Positions 9,662 to 18,042 of a stretch of DNA of 64,000 bases are shown piece by piece (the stretch's first letter is position 1; the number at the start of each line of letters is the position of its first letter). The stretch is from Palsa-343 sp036269135 (GTDB lineage Bacteria > Acidobacteriota > Terriglobia > Terriglobales > Acidobacteriaceae), in NCBI GenBank assembly GCA_036269135.1, contig DATASQ010000063.1:1-64000 (forward strand), in the 5' to 3' direction. A program made the translations under genes and the position numbers. Under the pieces are notes generated by a model. That model was not told where the DNA came from and ran no database searches. It saw nothing but the letters and a program-made list of their open reading frames with translations.

Positions 9662-10918
9662 ATGCTGAAACGCTGGAGAACCCGGATTCTGCTGTTCCTC
9701 GCCGTGCTCGGCCCGGGGTTCATTACGGCCAATGTGGACAACGATCCGAACGGGATCATCACGTATTCGCAGACCGGGGCGCATTTCGGCTACTCCCTGC
9801 TGTGGACGATGATTCCGGTGACGCTGGCGCTGATCGTGGTGCAGGAGATGTGCTCGCGCATGGGCGCGGTGACGGGCAAGGGGCTGAGCGACCTGATCCG
9901 CGAGGAATTCGGACTGCGGCTCACGGTCATCATCATGTTCCTGCTGGTGCTGGTAAATTTTGGCAACATCATCGGCGAATTCACCGGGATTGCCGGCAGC
10001 CTGCAGCTGTTTCACGTGTCGAAGTTCATCTCAATCCCCATCTGCAGCGCGCTGGTATGGCTGCTGGCGGTGAAGGGCGACTACAAGAGCGTGGAGAAGG
10101 TTTTCCTGGTCGCGTCCATGGTGTACTTCTGCTACATCATCGCGGGCGTGCTGGCGCATCCGGGGTGGCATCAGGCGTGGTCGGCGACCATCAAGCTGCC
10201 GCCCATGGCGGTGCTGCGCGACAAGGACTACGTGTTTGCCGTAGTGGCGATCATCGGCACAACCATCGCGCCGTGGATGCAGTTCTATCTGCAGTCGTCG
10301 ATTGTGGAGAAGGGCGTGACAGCGAAAAGCTACGCCGGGTCGCGGCTGGATGTGATCGTCGGCTCCATCTTCACCGATGTGGTGGCGTGGTTCATCATCG
10401 TGGCATGCGCGGCGACGCTGTGGGTACATGGGATCACGTCCATCCAGGACGCGTCGAATGCGGCGGAGGCGATGAAACCGCTGGCCGGGCAGTATGCGTT
10501 TATCCTTTTCGCGTTTGGGCTGTTCAATGCGGGATTTTTCGCGGCCAGCGTGCTGCCGCTGTCTACGGCGTATGTGGTCTGCGAGGGACTGGGCGTGGAG
10601 TCGGGGGTAGACAAAAAGCTAAAGGAAGCGCCGTTCTTTTACGGGCTGTACACGCTGCTGATCCTGGGCGGAGGCGCGGCGGTGATGGTGATTCCCAACG
10701 CCCGGCTGATGCAGTGGTACGTGGAGTCGCAGGCCTTCAACGGAATTCTGCTGCCGGTGGTGATTGTGCTGATGCTGCTGCTGATCAACCGGAAGGACCT
10801 GATGGGCGAATACAGGAATTCGCACTGGTTCAACGGAGCGGCGTGGCTCACCGCGATTGTGGTGAGCATCCTGTCGGTGATTCTGATGGTGCAGCAGTGG
10901 TGGCCGGGGCACCACTAG
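9662..10918 (+). CDS. Divergent Nramp-family divalent metal transporter
   Basis: The 418-residue protein has about 11 membrane segments and aligns along its length with the Nramp/MntH family (GPGFITANVDNDPNG; TAYVVCEGLG). Family members move divalent metals with protons across the inner membrane. Both metal-site motifs differ from MntH. The first-helix DPGN is DPNG here (VDNDPNGIITY). The sixth-helix MPH is APW (GTTIAPWMQFYLQSS), so the soft-metal-selecting Met is missing. That places it among Nramp-related proteins whose ion may be Mg2+ or another hard cation; the choice is an inference. It is divergent from the propeller gene, with 151 bases between the starts, and convergent with the Nudix gene. 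Confidence 0.88.
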   Translation: MLKRWRTRILLFLAVLGPGFITANVDNDPNGIITYSQTGAHFGYSLLWTMIPVTLALIVVQEMCSRMGAVTGKGLSDLIREEFGLRLTVIIMFLLVLVNFGNIIGEFTGIAGSLQLFHVSKFISIPICSALVWLLAVKGDYKSVEKVFLVASMVYFCYIIAGVLAHPGWHQAWSATIKLPPMAVLRDKDYVFAVVAIIGTTIAPWMQFYLQSSIVEKGVTAKSYAGSRLDVIVGSIFTDVVAWFIIVACAATLWVHGITSIQDASNAAEAMKPLAGQYAFILFAFGLFNAGFFAASVLPLSTAYVVCEGLGVESGVDKKLKEAPFFYGLYTLLILGGGAAVMVIPNARLMQWYVESQAFNGILLPVVIVLMLLLINRKDLMGEYRNSHWFNGAAWLTAIVVSILSVILMVQQWWPGHH

Positions 10919-10924
10919 AATTGC

Positions 10925-11356
10925 CTAAAGCAGCTTGCCGGCCGCCAGATCGCGGATGAGATCGCGGTCGGCAGGCAGGAAATCGTACCTGGGCAGGTCG
11001 CGCAGGGGCGACCAGCGCACGTCCTCGAAGATGTGATTGACCAGCTCACCTTCGAAACTGTGAACGGCGAAGAACTGCAGATCGACGGCGCCGCCGCTGC
11101 GATAGGTGTGGCGCAGGTGGGCGATGAGGGTGCCGATGCACGCCTGAATGCCGAGTTCCTCGTCGAGTTCGCGGCGCAGGGCCTGCTCCGCAGATTCGCC
11201 GGCCTCGATCTTGCCGCCGGGAAACTCCCATTTGAGCCCCATGGCCGCGCCGGCCTTGCGCTGGCAGATGAGAACCTCGTCGCCGCGCAGGATGAGCCCT
11301 GCCGCGACGAAGCGGAGGGTCTTGCTCTCCTTGCCGTTCTGGGCCGTATCTGCCAT
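10925..11356 (-). CDS. Nudix hydrolase, MutT-like
   Basis: The 143-residue protein carries a full Nudix box (GGKIEAGESAEQALRRELDE followed by ELGI). The preceding GLKWEFPGG is typical of MutT 8-oxo-dGTP diphosphatases, which clean oxidised nucleotides from the pool. Ile-Cys-Gln-Arg-Lys (ICQRKA) matches the usual substrate-facing strand. The ATG at 11356 gives a normal MutT length; the longer frame upstream runs antisense-like through the next gene. It follows the cobalamin-binding-like gene after 13 bases, so the two are probably cotranscribed. The exact nucleotide substrate is not proven by sequence. Confidence 0.88.
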   Translation of the reverse strand: MADTAQNGKESKTLRFVAAGLILRGDEVLICQRKAGAAMGLKWEFPGGKIEAGESAEQALRRELDEELGIQACIGTLIAHLRHTYRSGGAVDLQFFAVHSFEGELVNHIFEDVRWSPLRDLPRYDFLPADRDLIRDLAAGKLL

Positions 11357-11369
11357 ATTCCCCGATAGT

Positions 11370-12185
11370 TTAGACGCAGGCGGGCAAGGTTCGACTCCGA
11401 ATCCGGCGCAATCCGGCACATGAGGTGCCAAAAACCTCGGGATGGAGCGCGGAGGCAATGGCCCGCAGCCCTTCGAGCAGGGTGGGCGCGGGCGTGTTGA
11501 GAAGCTCATCGGCAATACAGAAAACATGACCGTTGCGAACGGCCCGCATTTCCGGCCAGCCGGGGCGATTGGCGAGCTTTTCCAGGGGTACGCGGTCGCC
11601 GGCGCCGCACCAGGCGGCGAGGATGACGTCGGGATTGGCCTCCGCGACGGCTTCCGGAGAGGTGATGGCTCCGGGCTGACCCTGGAACACACCGCCGGCG
11701 GCCTCGACCAGCTCTTTCACCCAAAGCTGCGAGTAGATAAGTGGCTTGCCCCATTCTTCGCAGTAAACGAGGGGCTTGGCGGAGAGGCCGGCGCACCGCT
11801 CACGGACGCTCTCCATTGCGGAATGCATGGCGGCGACGACGGCTTCTCCCTGAGAAACGGCGCTGACCACGGATGCGATGAGACGGATGTCGTGCTCGAT
11901 ATCGGCGAGGCTGTGGGGCGCCAGGGCGAGGACCGGGCAGCCGGCCTTCAGAATCTCCGCGAGCGATTCCTGCCGGTAGGGCACAGAGGCGATGACCAGG
12001 TCGGGATGGAGCGCCAGCAGTTCTTCGGTGCGGGTTGACCAGGAATCATGTACCAGGGGAATGGGGCGGTCGCGGAGAGCGGGAACCGCGGCGAGGCACC
12101 AGCGCGTGCAGGCCACCAGAGTGTCGAGGCGGCCCAGCCGTTCGAGAACGATGCTGATGCTGGGCTGCAGGGATGCGATCTTCAC
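11370..12185 (-). CDS. BtuF-like helical-backbone metal/cobalamin-binding protein, no signal peptide
   Basis: The 271-residue protein has the two-lobe fold of BtuF/FepB-type binding proteins: IASLQPSISIVLERLG at the start, HPDLVIASVPYRQESLAEI in lobe one, and NPDVILAAWCGAGDR plus NGHVFCIADELLN in lobe two. It starts with GTG at 12185, two bases after the upstream HAD stop. The mature-like domain begins at once, so there is no signal peptide or lipobox. No ABC permease or ATPase is adjacent. It may therefore bind a corrinoid or metal complex in the cytoplasm, or be exported by an unusual route. Cobalamin as ligand is inferred from family similarity only. Confidence 0.75.
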   Translation of the reverse strand: MKIASLQPSISIVLERLGRLDTLVACTRWCLAAVPALRDRPIPLVHDSWSTRTEELLALHPDLVIASVPYRQESLAEILKAGCPVLALAPHSLADIEHDIRLIASVVSAVSQGEAVVAAMHSAMESVRERCAGLSAKPLVYCEEWGKPLIYSQLWVKELVEAAGGVFQGQPGAITSPEAVAEANPDVILAAWCGAGDRVPLEKLANRPGWPEMRAVRNGHVFCIADELLNTPAPTLLEGLRAIASALHPEVFGTSCAGLRRIRSRTLPACV

Positions 12186-12187
12186 GG

Positions 12188-12925
12188 CTATTTGTCGTGA
12201 TCGGCGAGAGCGGTGGCCGGATAGTAGACCGCCCAGGCGTGGTGCGCGGCGATGTCGGCCAGACCCGGCGTGGGGTTCACGGGGAAAGCATGCTGCGCGA
12301 TTTCCAGCATGGCGGCGTCGTGAATGGAGTTGCCGAAGACGGCATCGGGGTGCGGCATGGCAGCACGGCGCAGGGCTTCGGCTTTGCCTTCGTCAGTAGG
12401 AACAACGATCAGATCGCTGCTGATGAGGCCATCGTGGACATGGACCGAAGCGGCCATCACGCGTTCGGGAGGAATGCCGAAGCGGCGGACGCCTTCCTCG
12501 ACGACCCAGTTATTGGTGGAACTGACGGCCCAGATGTCGGTCCCGGCGGCGCGGAGATCGGCGACCAGCGCCTGCATCTCGGGAAAGATCTGCGATTCGA
12601 TCTCCTGAGCGAAATATCGGGCGGCGGCGCGGCGCAGCTCATCGTCGCGCAGGCTGGCGTAGACCTGCACCATTTCGCCGCAGATTTCCAGCTCGGAGAC
12701 CTGATCCTGGCGATAGAGGCGGTGGCGGGCATCGATCCAGTCGCTGGCATTGCGGGAGAGAAGGCCGGCAGCGATGGACCAGTTCAGGAACCCCAGGCCG
12801 GCGTCTCCGTCCCAGAGGGTGCCATCGCAGTCGAAGACAGCGACGCGAGGGGCGAGGGCCAGCACGGCCTGACGGAACTCCTCGAGACTGTAGCGAACAA
12901 CCGGTGCGGCTTGCGAAGACGTCAA
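12188..12925 (-). CDS. HAD-IB phosphatase, phosphoserine phosphatase-like
   Basis: The 245-residue HAD hydrolase has motif I VFDCDGTLWDGD, motif II SSTNN, a motif III Lys (DEGKAEAL) and motif IV FGNSIHDAAML. A helical cap region between motifs I and II (QVSELEICGEMVQVYASL) matches the serine phosphatase-like class IB. It removes phosphate from a small cytoplasmic metabolite; the substrate cannot be read from the sequence. Its stop lies two bases before the start of the BtuF-like gene, so the two are translationally linked, and the Nudix gene follows. Confidence 0.8.
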   Translation of the reverse strand: MTSSQAAPVVRYSLEEFRQAVLALAPRVAVFDCDGTLWDGDAGLGFLNWSIAAGLLSRNASDWIDARHRLYRQDQVSELEICGEMVQVYASLRDDELRRAAARYFAQEIESQIFPEMQALVADLRAAGTDIWAVSSTNNWVVEEGVRRFGIPPERVMAASVHVHDGLISSDLIVVPTDEGKAEALRRAAMPHPDAVFGNSIHDAAMLEIAQHAFPVNPTPGLADIAAHHAWAVYYPATALADHDK

Positions 12926-13190
12926 CGAATCCTCCTTTCTCTACCCTACCAACATCGGCCCTGCGGATTCCCGACCGGGATAAGGTTTCCTTTAGTATCA
13001 GGGGTTTCCATTGCAGCGAGTTGAAAGGCGCATGGAGGTGTCCGGACCGGCAATCCCCCTGGGACGGCGGGGGCGAGGGCCAGGGAAACCGGGACGATGC
13101 CGGAGCGGCGGGGCAGGTTGCTCATGCAGCGCGAGGGCAGTCGCGGCAGAATGAAACAGCCGCGACAGATTACTTCTCATCTAGTTAAAT

Positions 13191-15053
13191 GTGTCCTTCG
13201 CAGAGAGTATTCCGGCCATCCAGGATTATGGCGCCATTGGGGATTGCCGCGCGGTGGCGCTCGTCTCACGCCAGGGTTCGGTGGACTGGCTGTGCTGGCC
13301 GCGCATGGACAGCGGGTCGATGTTCGCGGCGATCGTCGACCGCTTTCGCGGAGGGCACTGGTCGATCACGCCGCAGGGGGAGTTCCGGTCAGAGCAGCAT
13401 TACATCCCGGGCTCGAATGTGCTGCAGACCCTGTTTGCTTCGTCCGGCGGCCGAGCCACGCTGACCGACCTGATGCCGGTTTGCGAGGAAGACTACAAGC
13501 AGACTGCAGTCCTGCCGGAGCACCAGCTTCTGCGCGAACTGCAGTGCACCGACGGCGAGATGACGGTCCACATGGACTTTCGTCCTCGCCCCAACTACGC
13601 AAGGCGCCCCGTCACGGTAGAGCCGAAAGGAGCGCTAGGGTTGCGGATCTCGCTGGGACGCGGCGTGGGCTGGCTGCGCTCGAACGCGGATCTGCGAGCC
13701 GACTCCGACGGGGCAACGGCGCAAATTCACCTGCGGCGCGGGGATGCGCTGCAATTCTCGCTGACTTATGCGGAGGAAGCTCCCGCGGTGTTGCCGCCGC
13801 TCGGCGCCGAAGCGCATGCAGCGATCGATCGTTCGGTGCAGTGGTGGCGCGGCTGGCTGACCGGGTCGAAATATCGCGGACCGTACCGCAACGAAGTGGA
13901 GCGGAGTCTGCTGGCTCTGAAGCTGCTGGCGTTCGCTCCCTCCGGAGCGATCGCCGCTGCTGCCACGACTTCCCTGCCGGAGCGCCTTCACGACTCGCTC
14001 AACTGGGATTACCGCTTCTGCTGGCTGCGTGACGCTTCGCTGACGGTACGATCTCTGCTGGGCCTGGGCTATGTGGACGAGGTGGAAAGCTTTGTATCGT
14101 GGCTGCTGCACAGCACGCGGTTGACGCAGCCCAAACTACGCGTTCTGTATGACCTGTACGGCCGGACGGCGCCCCGCGAGACGGTTCTGGAACACCTGGA
14201 AGGGTATCGGGGATCGCGGCCGGTGCGGCTGGGTAACGCGGCCCGGGATCAGTTCCAGCTGGACACCTACGGCGAGGTGGTGGAGGCCGCGGCGCAATTC
14301 GCCGAGCACCAGGGGCATCTGGACCGGACGGCGCAAAAGGCGCTGACCGGGCTCGGCAAGTACGTCGCCGAGCACTGGGATCAGCCGGACCGCGGCATGT
14401 GGGAGAGCCGTTCCGGGGGGAAGAACCACACGCATTCGCGGCTGATGTGCTGGACGGCGCTCGACCGACTGCTGCGACTGGAGAAAAAAGGGCTGCTGAA
14501 AGGGATTCCCAGCCACGAATTCCTGCTGCAGCGGGAGCGCATCCGGCAGCAGATCGAGCAGCGGGCATGGAATCCGAAGCTGCGCAGCTACGCCAAGACC
14601 CTGGACGGAGAGAAAGTGGATGCGAGTCTGCTGCGGATTGCGTGGCATGGATTCGAACGCGCCGATTCGGCGCGCATGCAGGGAACGGCAAGGCGGGTGA
14701 TGGAACGGCTGGGGACGAGGGGCGATCGGCTGCTGTTTCGCTATCGGCGCGAGCCCGAAGAAGGCGCGTTTGGCGCCTGCGGATACTGGGCGGTGGAATA
14801 TCTGGCGATGGGCGGTGGCAGCCTGGAGGAGGCGCACGCGCTGTTCCGCGATCAACTGCGCTTCGCCAGCCCGGTGGGACTGCTGTCGGAGGAGGTGGAT
14901 CCCGAGACCGGGGATGCTCTGGGAAATATTCCTCAGGCCTTCACCCACGTGGGTCTGATCAGCGCCGCGCTGGCGCTGGAGGAGCAGGAGCGCAGACGCG
15001 TCGATCGAAACAGAGACCGGTCGGCGGGCGGGTTCCGGGAGAGTGCTGCGTGA
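13191..15053 (+). CDS. Glycoside hydrolase family 15 enzyme, trehalase/glucoamylase-like
   Basis: The 620-residue protein has an N-terminal beta-sandwich (IQDYGAIGDCRAVALVSRQG) and an (alpha/alpha)6 barrel. Diagnostic stretches are NWDYRFCWLRDASLT near residue 270, a catalytic-acid region EGYRGSRPVRLGNAARDQ and the closing GNIPQAFTHVGLI. This arrangement is common in bacterial GH15 proteins that act on trehalose or alpha-glucans. There is no signal peptide, so it acts in the cytoplasm. GTG at 13191 is the start that preserves the conserved N-terminus. The stop overlaps the start of a small membrane protein by four bases. It is distinct from the larger GH15 at 31301-33718. Confidence 0.88.
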   Translation: MSFAESIPAIQDYGAIGDCRAVALVSRQGSVDWLCWPRMDSGSMFAAIVDRFRGGHWSITPQGEFRSEQHYIPGSNVLQTLFASSGGRATLTDLMPVCEEDYKQTAVLPEHQLLRELQCTDGEMTVHMDFRPRPNYARRPVTVEPKGALGLRISLGRGVGWLRSNADLRADSDGATAQIHLRRGDALQFSLTYAEEAPAVLPPLGAEAHAAIDRSVQWWRGWLTGSKYRGPYRNEVERSLLALKLLAFAPSGAIAAAATTSLPERLHDSLNWDYRFCWLRDASLTVRSLLGLGYVDEVESFVSWLLHSTRLTQPKLRVLYDLYGRTAPRETVLEHLEGYRGSRPVRLGNAARDQFQLDTYGEVVEAAAQFAEHQGHLDRTAQKALTGLGKYVAEHWDQPDRGMWESRSGGKNHTHSRLMCWTALDRLLRLEKKGLLKGIPSHEFLLQRERIRQQIEQRAWNPKLRSYAKTLDGEKVDASLLRIAWHGFERADSARMQGTARRVMERLGTRGDRLLFRYRREPEEGAFGACGYWAVEYLAMGGGSLEEAHALFRDQLRFASPVGLLSEEVDPETGDALGNIPQAFTHVGLISAALALEEQERRRVDRNRDRSAGGFRESAA

Positions 15054-15526
15054 ACTGGACCAGCTGGCTGCTGTGGGGCTTCGTTGCCACCATCGCTCTG
15101 ACGACGCTCAGCGCGGGAGCGCAGGGCGCCGGGCTGACGCGCATGAGCTTCCCCGACGTGCTGGGGCTGGCGGTCACGCCCAGCCGCGACCGGGCGAAGG
15201 TCTATGGATTCCTGATGCATGGGGCGCTGGGTCTGATCTATTCGCTCATTTACGTGGCGATCTTCGAGTCTCTTCACGACGCCCGCTGGTGGATCGGCGC
15301 TTTGATCGGTCTGGCCCATGCGGTCTTTGTCCTGACTGTCGTCATGAAGATGCTGCCCAGCCTGCATCCGCGCATGGCCAGCGAGCAGTACGGTCCCACC
15401 GCGAAACGCGCGCTGGAACCGCCGGGCTTTCTGGCGCTGCATTACGGGGTGCAAACGCCGCTGGCGGTGATCGTCTCCCACGTGGCGTTCGGAGTGATCC
15501 TCGGTGCGTTCTATCACGTGAGGTGA
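15050..15526 (+). CDS. Four-helix membrane protein, unknown family
   Basis: The 158-residue protein has about four hydrophobic segments (around residues 5-25, 50-70, 80-100 and 130-155). Short polar loops include the conserved-looking SLHPRMASEQYGPTAKRALE. I do not recognise the family. It starts with GTG inside the stop of the GH15 gene (GTGA overlap, 15050-15053), so it is translated together with it. A link to trehalose or glucan metabolism is possible only by context. Confidence 0.75.
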   Translation: MNWTSWLLWGFVATIALTTLSAGAQGAGLTRMSFPDVLGLAVTPSRDRAKVYGFLMHGALGLIYSLIYVAIFESLHDARWWIGALIGLAHAVFVLTVVMKMLPSLHPRMASEQYGPTAKRALEPPGFLALHYGVQTPLAVIVSHVAFGVILGAFYHVR

Positions 15527-15531
15527 GGCGC

Positions 15532-15795
15532 TCAGGCGGCTTCGTTCTTCGGGGGGAGAATCTCGAGGGCGTCCTCCATCTCGAAGGGAACGTCGTCCTG
15601 CTCATCGAGGAACTGCTCCGGCGGCAGAGGCTCGGCCCGATCCTCGGGCAGCCAGAGGCCGCCCTGCCGGATCGCGCTTACGCGGTGACGATCAAAGAAG
15701 ACCGTATAGTTTCCGTCCGGAATTTCCGGAGGAGCATCGAGCACACAGCAGCGAGAGTAGGAGATATGGCCGGAATCCCCACTCCATTCCTTCAT
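15532..15795 (-). CDS. Small acidic protein of unknown function
   Basis: This 87-residue frame starts at ATG 15795 and is convergent with the membrane protein, five bases apart. It contains ISYSRCCVLDAPPEIPDGNY and a strongly acidic end (EQFLDEQDDVPFEMEDALEI). Other in-frame ATGs lie at 15849 and 15867. None has a strong ribosome binding site, so the start is uncertain. The protein-like composition and the lack of any opposing gene make it more likely real than not. No function can be assigned. Confidence 0.5.
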   Translation of the reverse strand: MKEWSGDSGHISYSRCCVLDAPPEIPDGNYTVFFDRHRVSAIRQGGLWLPEDRAEPLPPEQFLDEQDDVPFEMEDALEILPPKNEAA

Positions 15796-16035
15796 CGCGA
15801 GCAACTCGCACCGAGTTTGCACTTGCGGTCCTCTTAAAAGCCCTCGCATCAAAACGACAGTACGCATCCTGCTTTGGGTCCGCCTCCGGTAAGCGTTGAT
15901 CTCTGGGTAATGTTGGTCAGGATGCATCCCAGACCGGTGGGGTTGGTCGGGCAGCCTGGCGGGCTGCGGCAAAGTCGCCAGGGCAGCCATGGCCTCGATA
16001 CCGCTCTTTCCCGGACCTTCGCCTAACATGGAGCG

Positions 16036-16749
16036 GTGACTTCGTTTACACAAAGGCTCGCTCCTGTTCAGGAGAGGATGACCTCCGCCTGCCGGCGGGC
16101 GGGACGGTCCGGGGAAGAAGTGCGGCTGATGGCCGTCTCCAAAGTGCATCCGGCCGAGGCTCTGGCGGAGGCGGCGGAGGCGGGTGTGCGGCTGTTTGGC
16201 GAAAACCGCGTGCAGGAGTTCGAGACGAAGCGGGATCAACTGCAGAAGCTGAACGTGAGGGACGCGGAGGTCCACCTGATTGGCCATTTGCAGTCGAACA
16301 AGTCGGCCCGGGCGGCGGAACTGTTCGACGGCATCGACAGCGTCGATTCCCTGCGCGTGGCGGAGCGGCTGAACGAGGCCGCAGGCAAGCTGCGGAAGAG
16401 GATGCCGATTCTGCTCGAGATCAAACTGAGCGAGGAGGCGACCAGGAGCGGACTGGCACCGGACAGCAAGGAATTGCGGGACCTGCTGGAGCGGCTGCCG
16501 AACCTGAATCATCTGGCGATGCGGGGCCTGATGACGATTGCGCCGCTGGACGAAGATCCCGAGACGGCGCGGGCCTGCTTCCGCCGGTTGCGGGCCTTGC
16601 GGGATCGCTGGAGCGCGGATTTTCCGGGCGTTGACTTTCGCGAGCTGTCGATGGGCATGTCCGGCGATTTTGAGATTGCGATCGAGGAGGGCTCAACGCT
16701 GGTGCGCATCGGGACAGCGCTCTTCGGAGCTCGCCCGCAACCGAGGTGA
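16036..16749 (+). CDS. yggS: YggS-family pyridoxal phosphate homeostasis protein
   Basis: The 237-residue single-domain PLP protein has the cofactor lysine in MAVSKVHPAEAL (about residue 35). The family phosphate-site motif is SMGMSGDFEIAIEEGSTLVRIG at the end. Members keep free pyridoxal phosphate and amino acid pools balanced in the cytoplasm and have no known enzyme activity. GTG at 16036 is the start. Its stop is followed at once by a DUF167 (YggU) gene, a very common pairing that supports both calls. Confidence 0.92.
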   Translation: MTSFTQRLAPVQERMTSACRRAGRSGEEVRLMAVSKVHPAEALAEAAEAGVRLFGENRVQEFETKRDQLQKLNVRDAEVHLIGHLQSNKSARAAELFDGIDSVDSLRVAERLNEAAGKLRKRMPILLEIKLSEEATRSGLAPDSKELRDLLERLPNLNHLAMRGLMTIAPLDEDPETARACFRRLRALRDRWSADFPGVDFRELSMGMSGDFEIAIEEGSTLVRIGTALFGARPQPR

Positions 16750-16751
16750 GG

Positions 16752-17069
16752 ATGACTTTCCCGGTGCGAGATACGGGGGTGGGAGCGCGGTTCCTGGTGC
16801 GGGTGAGTCCGCGCGCGAGCCGAACGGCGATCGTGGGCAGGATGGGCGAGGGCTCGCAGGCAGCGCTGAAAATCGCCTTGCAGGCGCCGCCCGTGGAAGG
16901 CCGGGCCAATGCCGCGCTGATTGATTTTCTCTCGGAGTGGCTGAGCGTGTCGCGATCTTCTATTCAGATCGCGAGCGGCGAACGCGGACGCAACAAGACG
17001 GTCGTCGTGCGAGGACGAAGAGCCGCGGAGATTACGGCGCTGATCGAGCAGACTTTTCCGGAAAAGTAG
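16752..17069 (+). CDS. DUF167/YggU family protein
   Basis: The 105-residue protein matches the YggU family, with LVRVSPRASRTAIVG, ALQAPPVEGRANAALIDFL and SGERGRNKTVVV. Its biochemical role is unknown. The ATG at 16752 is preceded by GAGGTGAGG; a GTG at 16746 that overlaps the yggS stop is an alternative. It is cotranscribed with yggS and convergent with ku. Confidence 0.88.
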   Translation: MTFPVRDTGVGARFLVRVSPRASRTAIVGRMGEGSQAALKIALQAPPVEGRANAALIDFLSEWLSVSRSSIQIASGERGRNKTVVVRGRRAAEITALIEQTFPEK

Positions 17070-17089
17070 TGTGTATCAGGCGGCGGCCG

Positions 17090-17932
17090 CTATCCGGTCT
17101 TGCGCTTTCGCTGCGGTGTGGCAGGTTGTGGCGGCTTTTTCGCCGTAGCTGCCTCAGCGGGCCCGGGCTGCTCCTCCATACTCCGGCGCAGCGCGTCCAT
17201 GAGATCGATGACCGGAGCGAGCTTCTTCTTCGGCTGGCTGCCGGGCGCCGGCGCCTGCCCTTGTTTGCTTTCGATGAGCTGCTCGACGCGGCTCTCGTAT
17301 TCGTCGCTGAAGTTTTCCGGATGAAACTCGGCGGTGAGCTGCGTCATGAACTGCTCGGCCAGGTCCAGCTCGGCTTTCTGTACGGTGATCTCGGTCTGAT
17401 TGTCGTACTCGGCGACGGCGCGAATCTCTTCAGGGTAGTAAAGCGTGTGCAGCACCAGGCCCTGCTCGAAGGGGCGAATCATCACGATCTGTTCGCGCTG
17501 GTGGAGCGTGATCTTCGCGATCGCACCGAGGTTGAGATGCTGCATGCCCTTGTGGATGAGGGAGTATGCCTTGCGGCCGGGATCTTCCGCCACGCTGAAG
17601 TAGGAGGTTTGATAGTAGAGCGGATCAACGTCAGGAAGCTTCACGAACTGCATGATCTCCATCGTCTCCGACGACTCTGCCTCCAGAGCGCGCAGCTCCT
17701 CATTCGTAACGAGGACGTAGTTTTCCTTGTCGACGGGATAGCCTTTGGCGATTTCGCTGCGCTCGACGACCCGCTCGCAGTGCGGGCAGAAAATCTGCTG
17801 GCGAATGCGCGTGCCGCAGACGGCGTGAATCTGATTGAAGCTGATGTGCTGCTCGCGCGCGGCGACGAACAGGCGGATCGGCACCGAGATCAGACCGAAC
17901 GAGATGTAGCCTTTCCAGACGGTTGAAGCCAT
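17090..17932 (-). CDS. ku: Ku protein, non-homologous end joining
   Basis: The 280-residue bacterial Ku core domain forms a ring on broken DNA ends and recruits ligase LigD. The N-terminus WKGYISFGLISVPIRLF is diagnostic, as is the Cys pair in IRQQIFCPHCERVVER. The end is Lys/Pro-rich (KKPPQPATPQRKRKTG), like the DNA-binding tails of other Ku proteins. The ATG at 17932 was chosen because homologues begin with M-x-x-x-WKG; the frame runs only eight codons further. No ligD gene is in this window. It lies downstream of a terminator-like hairpin that ends the xerC transcript. Confidence 0.95.
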   Translation of the reverse strand: MASTVWKGYISFGLISVPIRLFVAAREQHISFNQIHAVCGTRIRQQIFCPHCERVVERSEIAKGYPVDKENYVLVTNEELRALEAESSETMEIMQFVKLPDVDPLYYQTSYFSVAEDPGRKAYSLIHKGMQHLNLGAIAKITLHQREQIVMIRPFEQGLVLHTLYYPEEIRAVAEYDNQTEITVQKAELDLAEQFMTQLTAEFHPENFSDEYESRVEQLIESKQGQAPAPGSQPKKKLAPVIDLMDALRRSMEEQPGPAEAATAKKPPQPATPQRKRKTG

Positions 17933-17973
17933 GGGAGCCAAGAATATCGCACACAAAATGGTTCAACAAAGTG

Positions 17974-18008
17974 AAAAAATGCCAGGAAAACCTGGTTAAT
18001 CACTGGCA
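17974..18008 (-). terminator. Terminator after xerC
   Basis: On the minus strand, about 35 bases after the xerC stop, CCAGG-TTTT-CCTGG is followed by CATTTTTT. An outer pair TGCCAG/CTGGCA (18003-18008 with 17980-17985) offers an alternative, longer fold. The T-run supports rho-independent termination ahead of ku. Confidence 0.55.
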
Positions 18009-18042
18009 CTTTCGCCCTGTTTTCGCCTCGTTGCGGGCCGAA

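Noticed and set aside
13160..13190. Possible dif site ending in TAGTTAAAT before the GH15 gene
   Set aside because: Only one arm resembles the XerD-binding half; the XerC half and dyad are poor, and the site lies on the wrong side of the suspected skew change.
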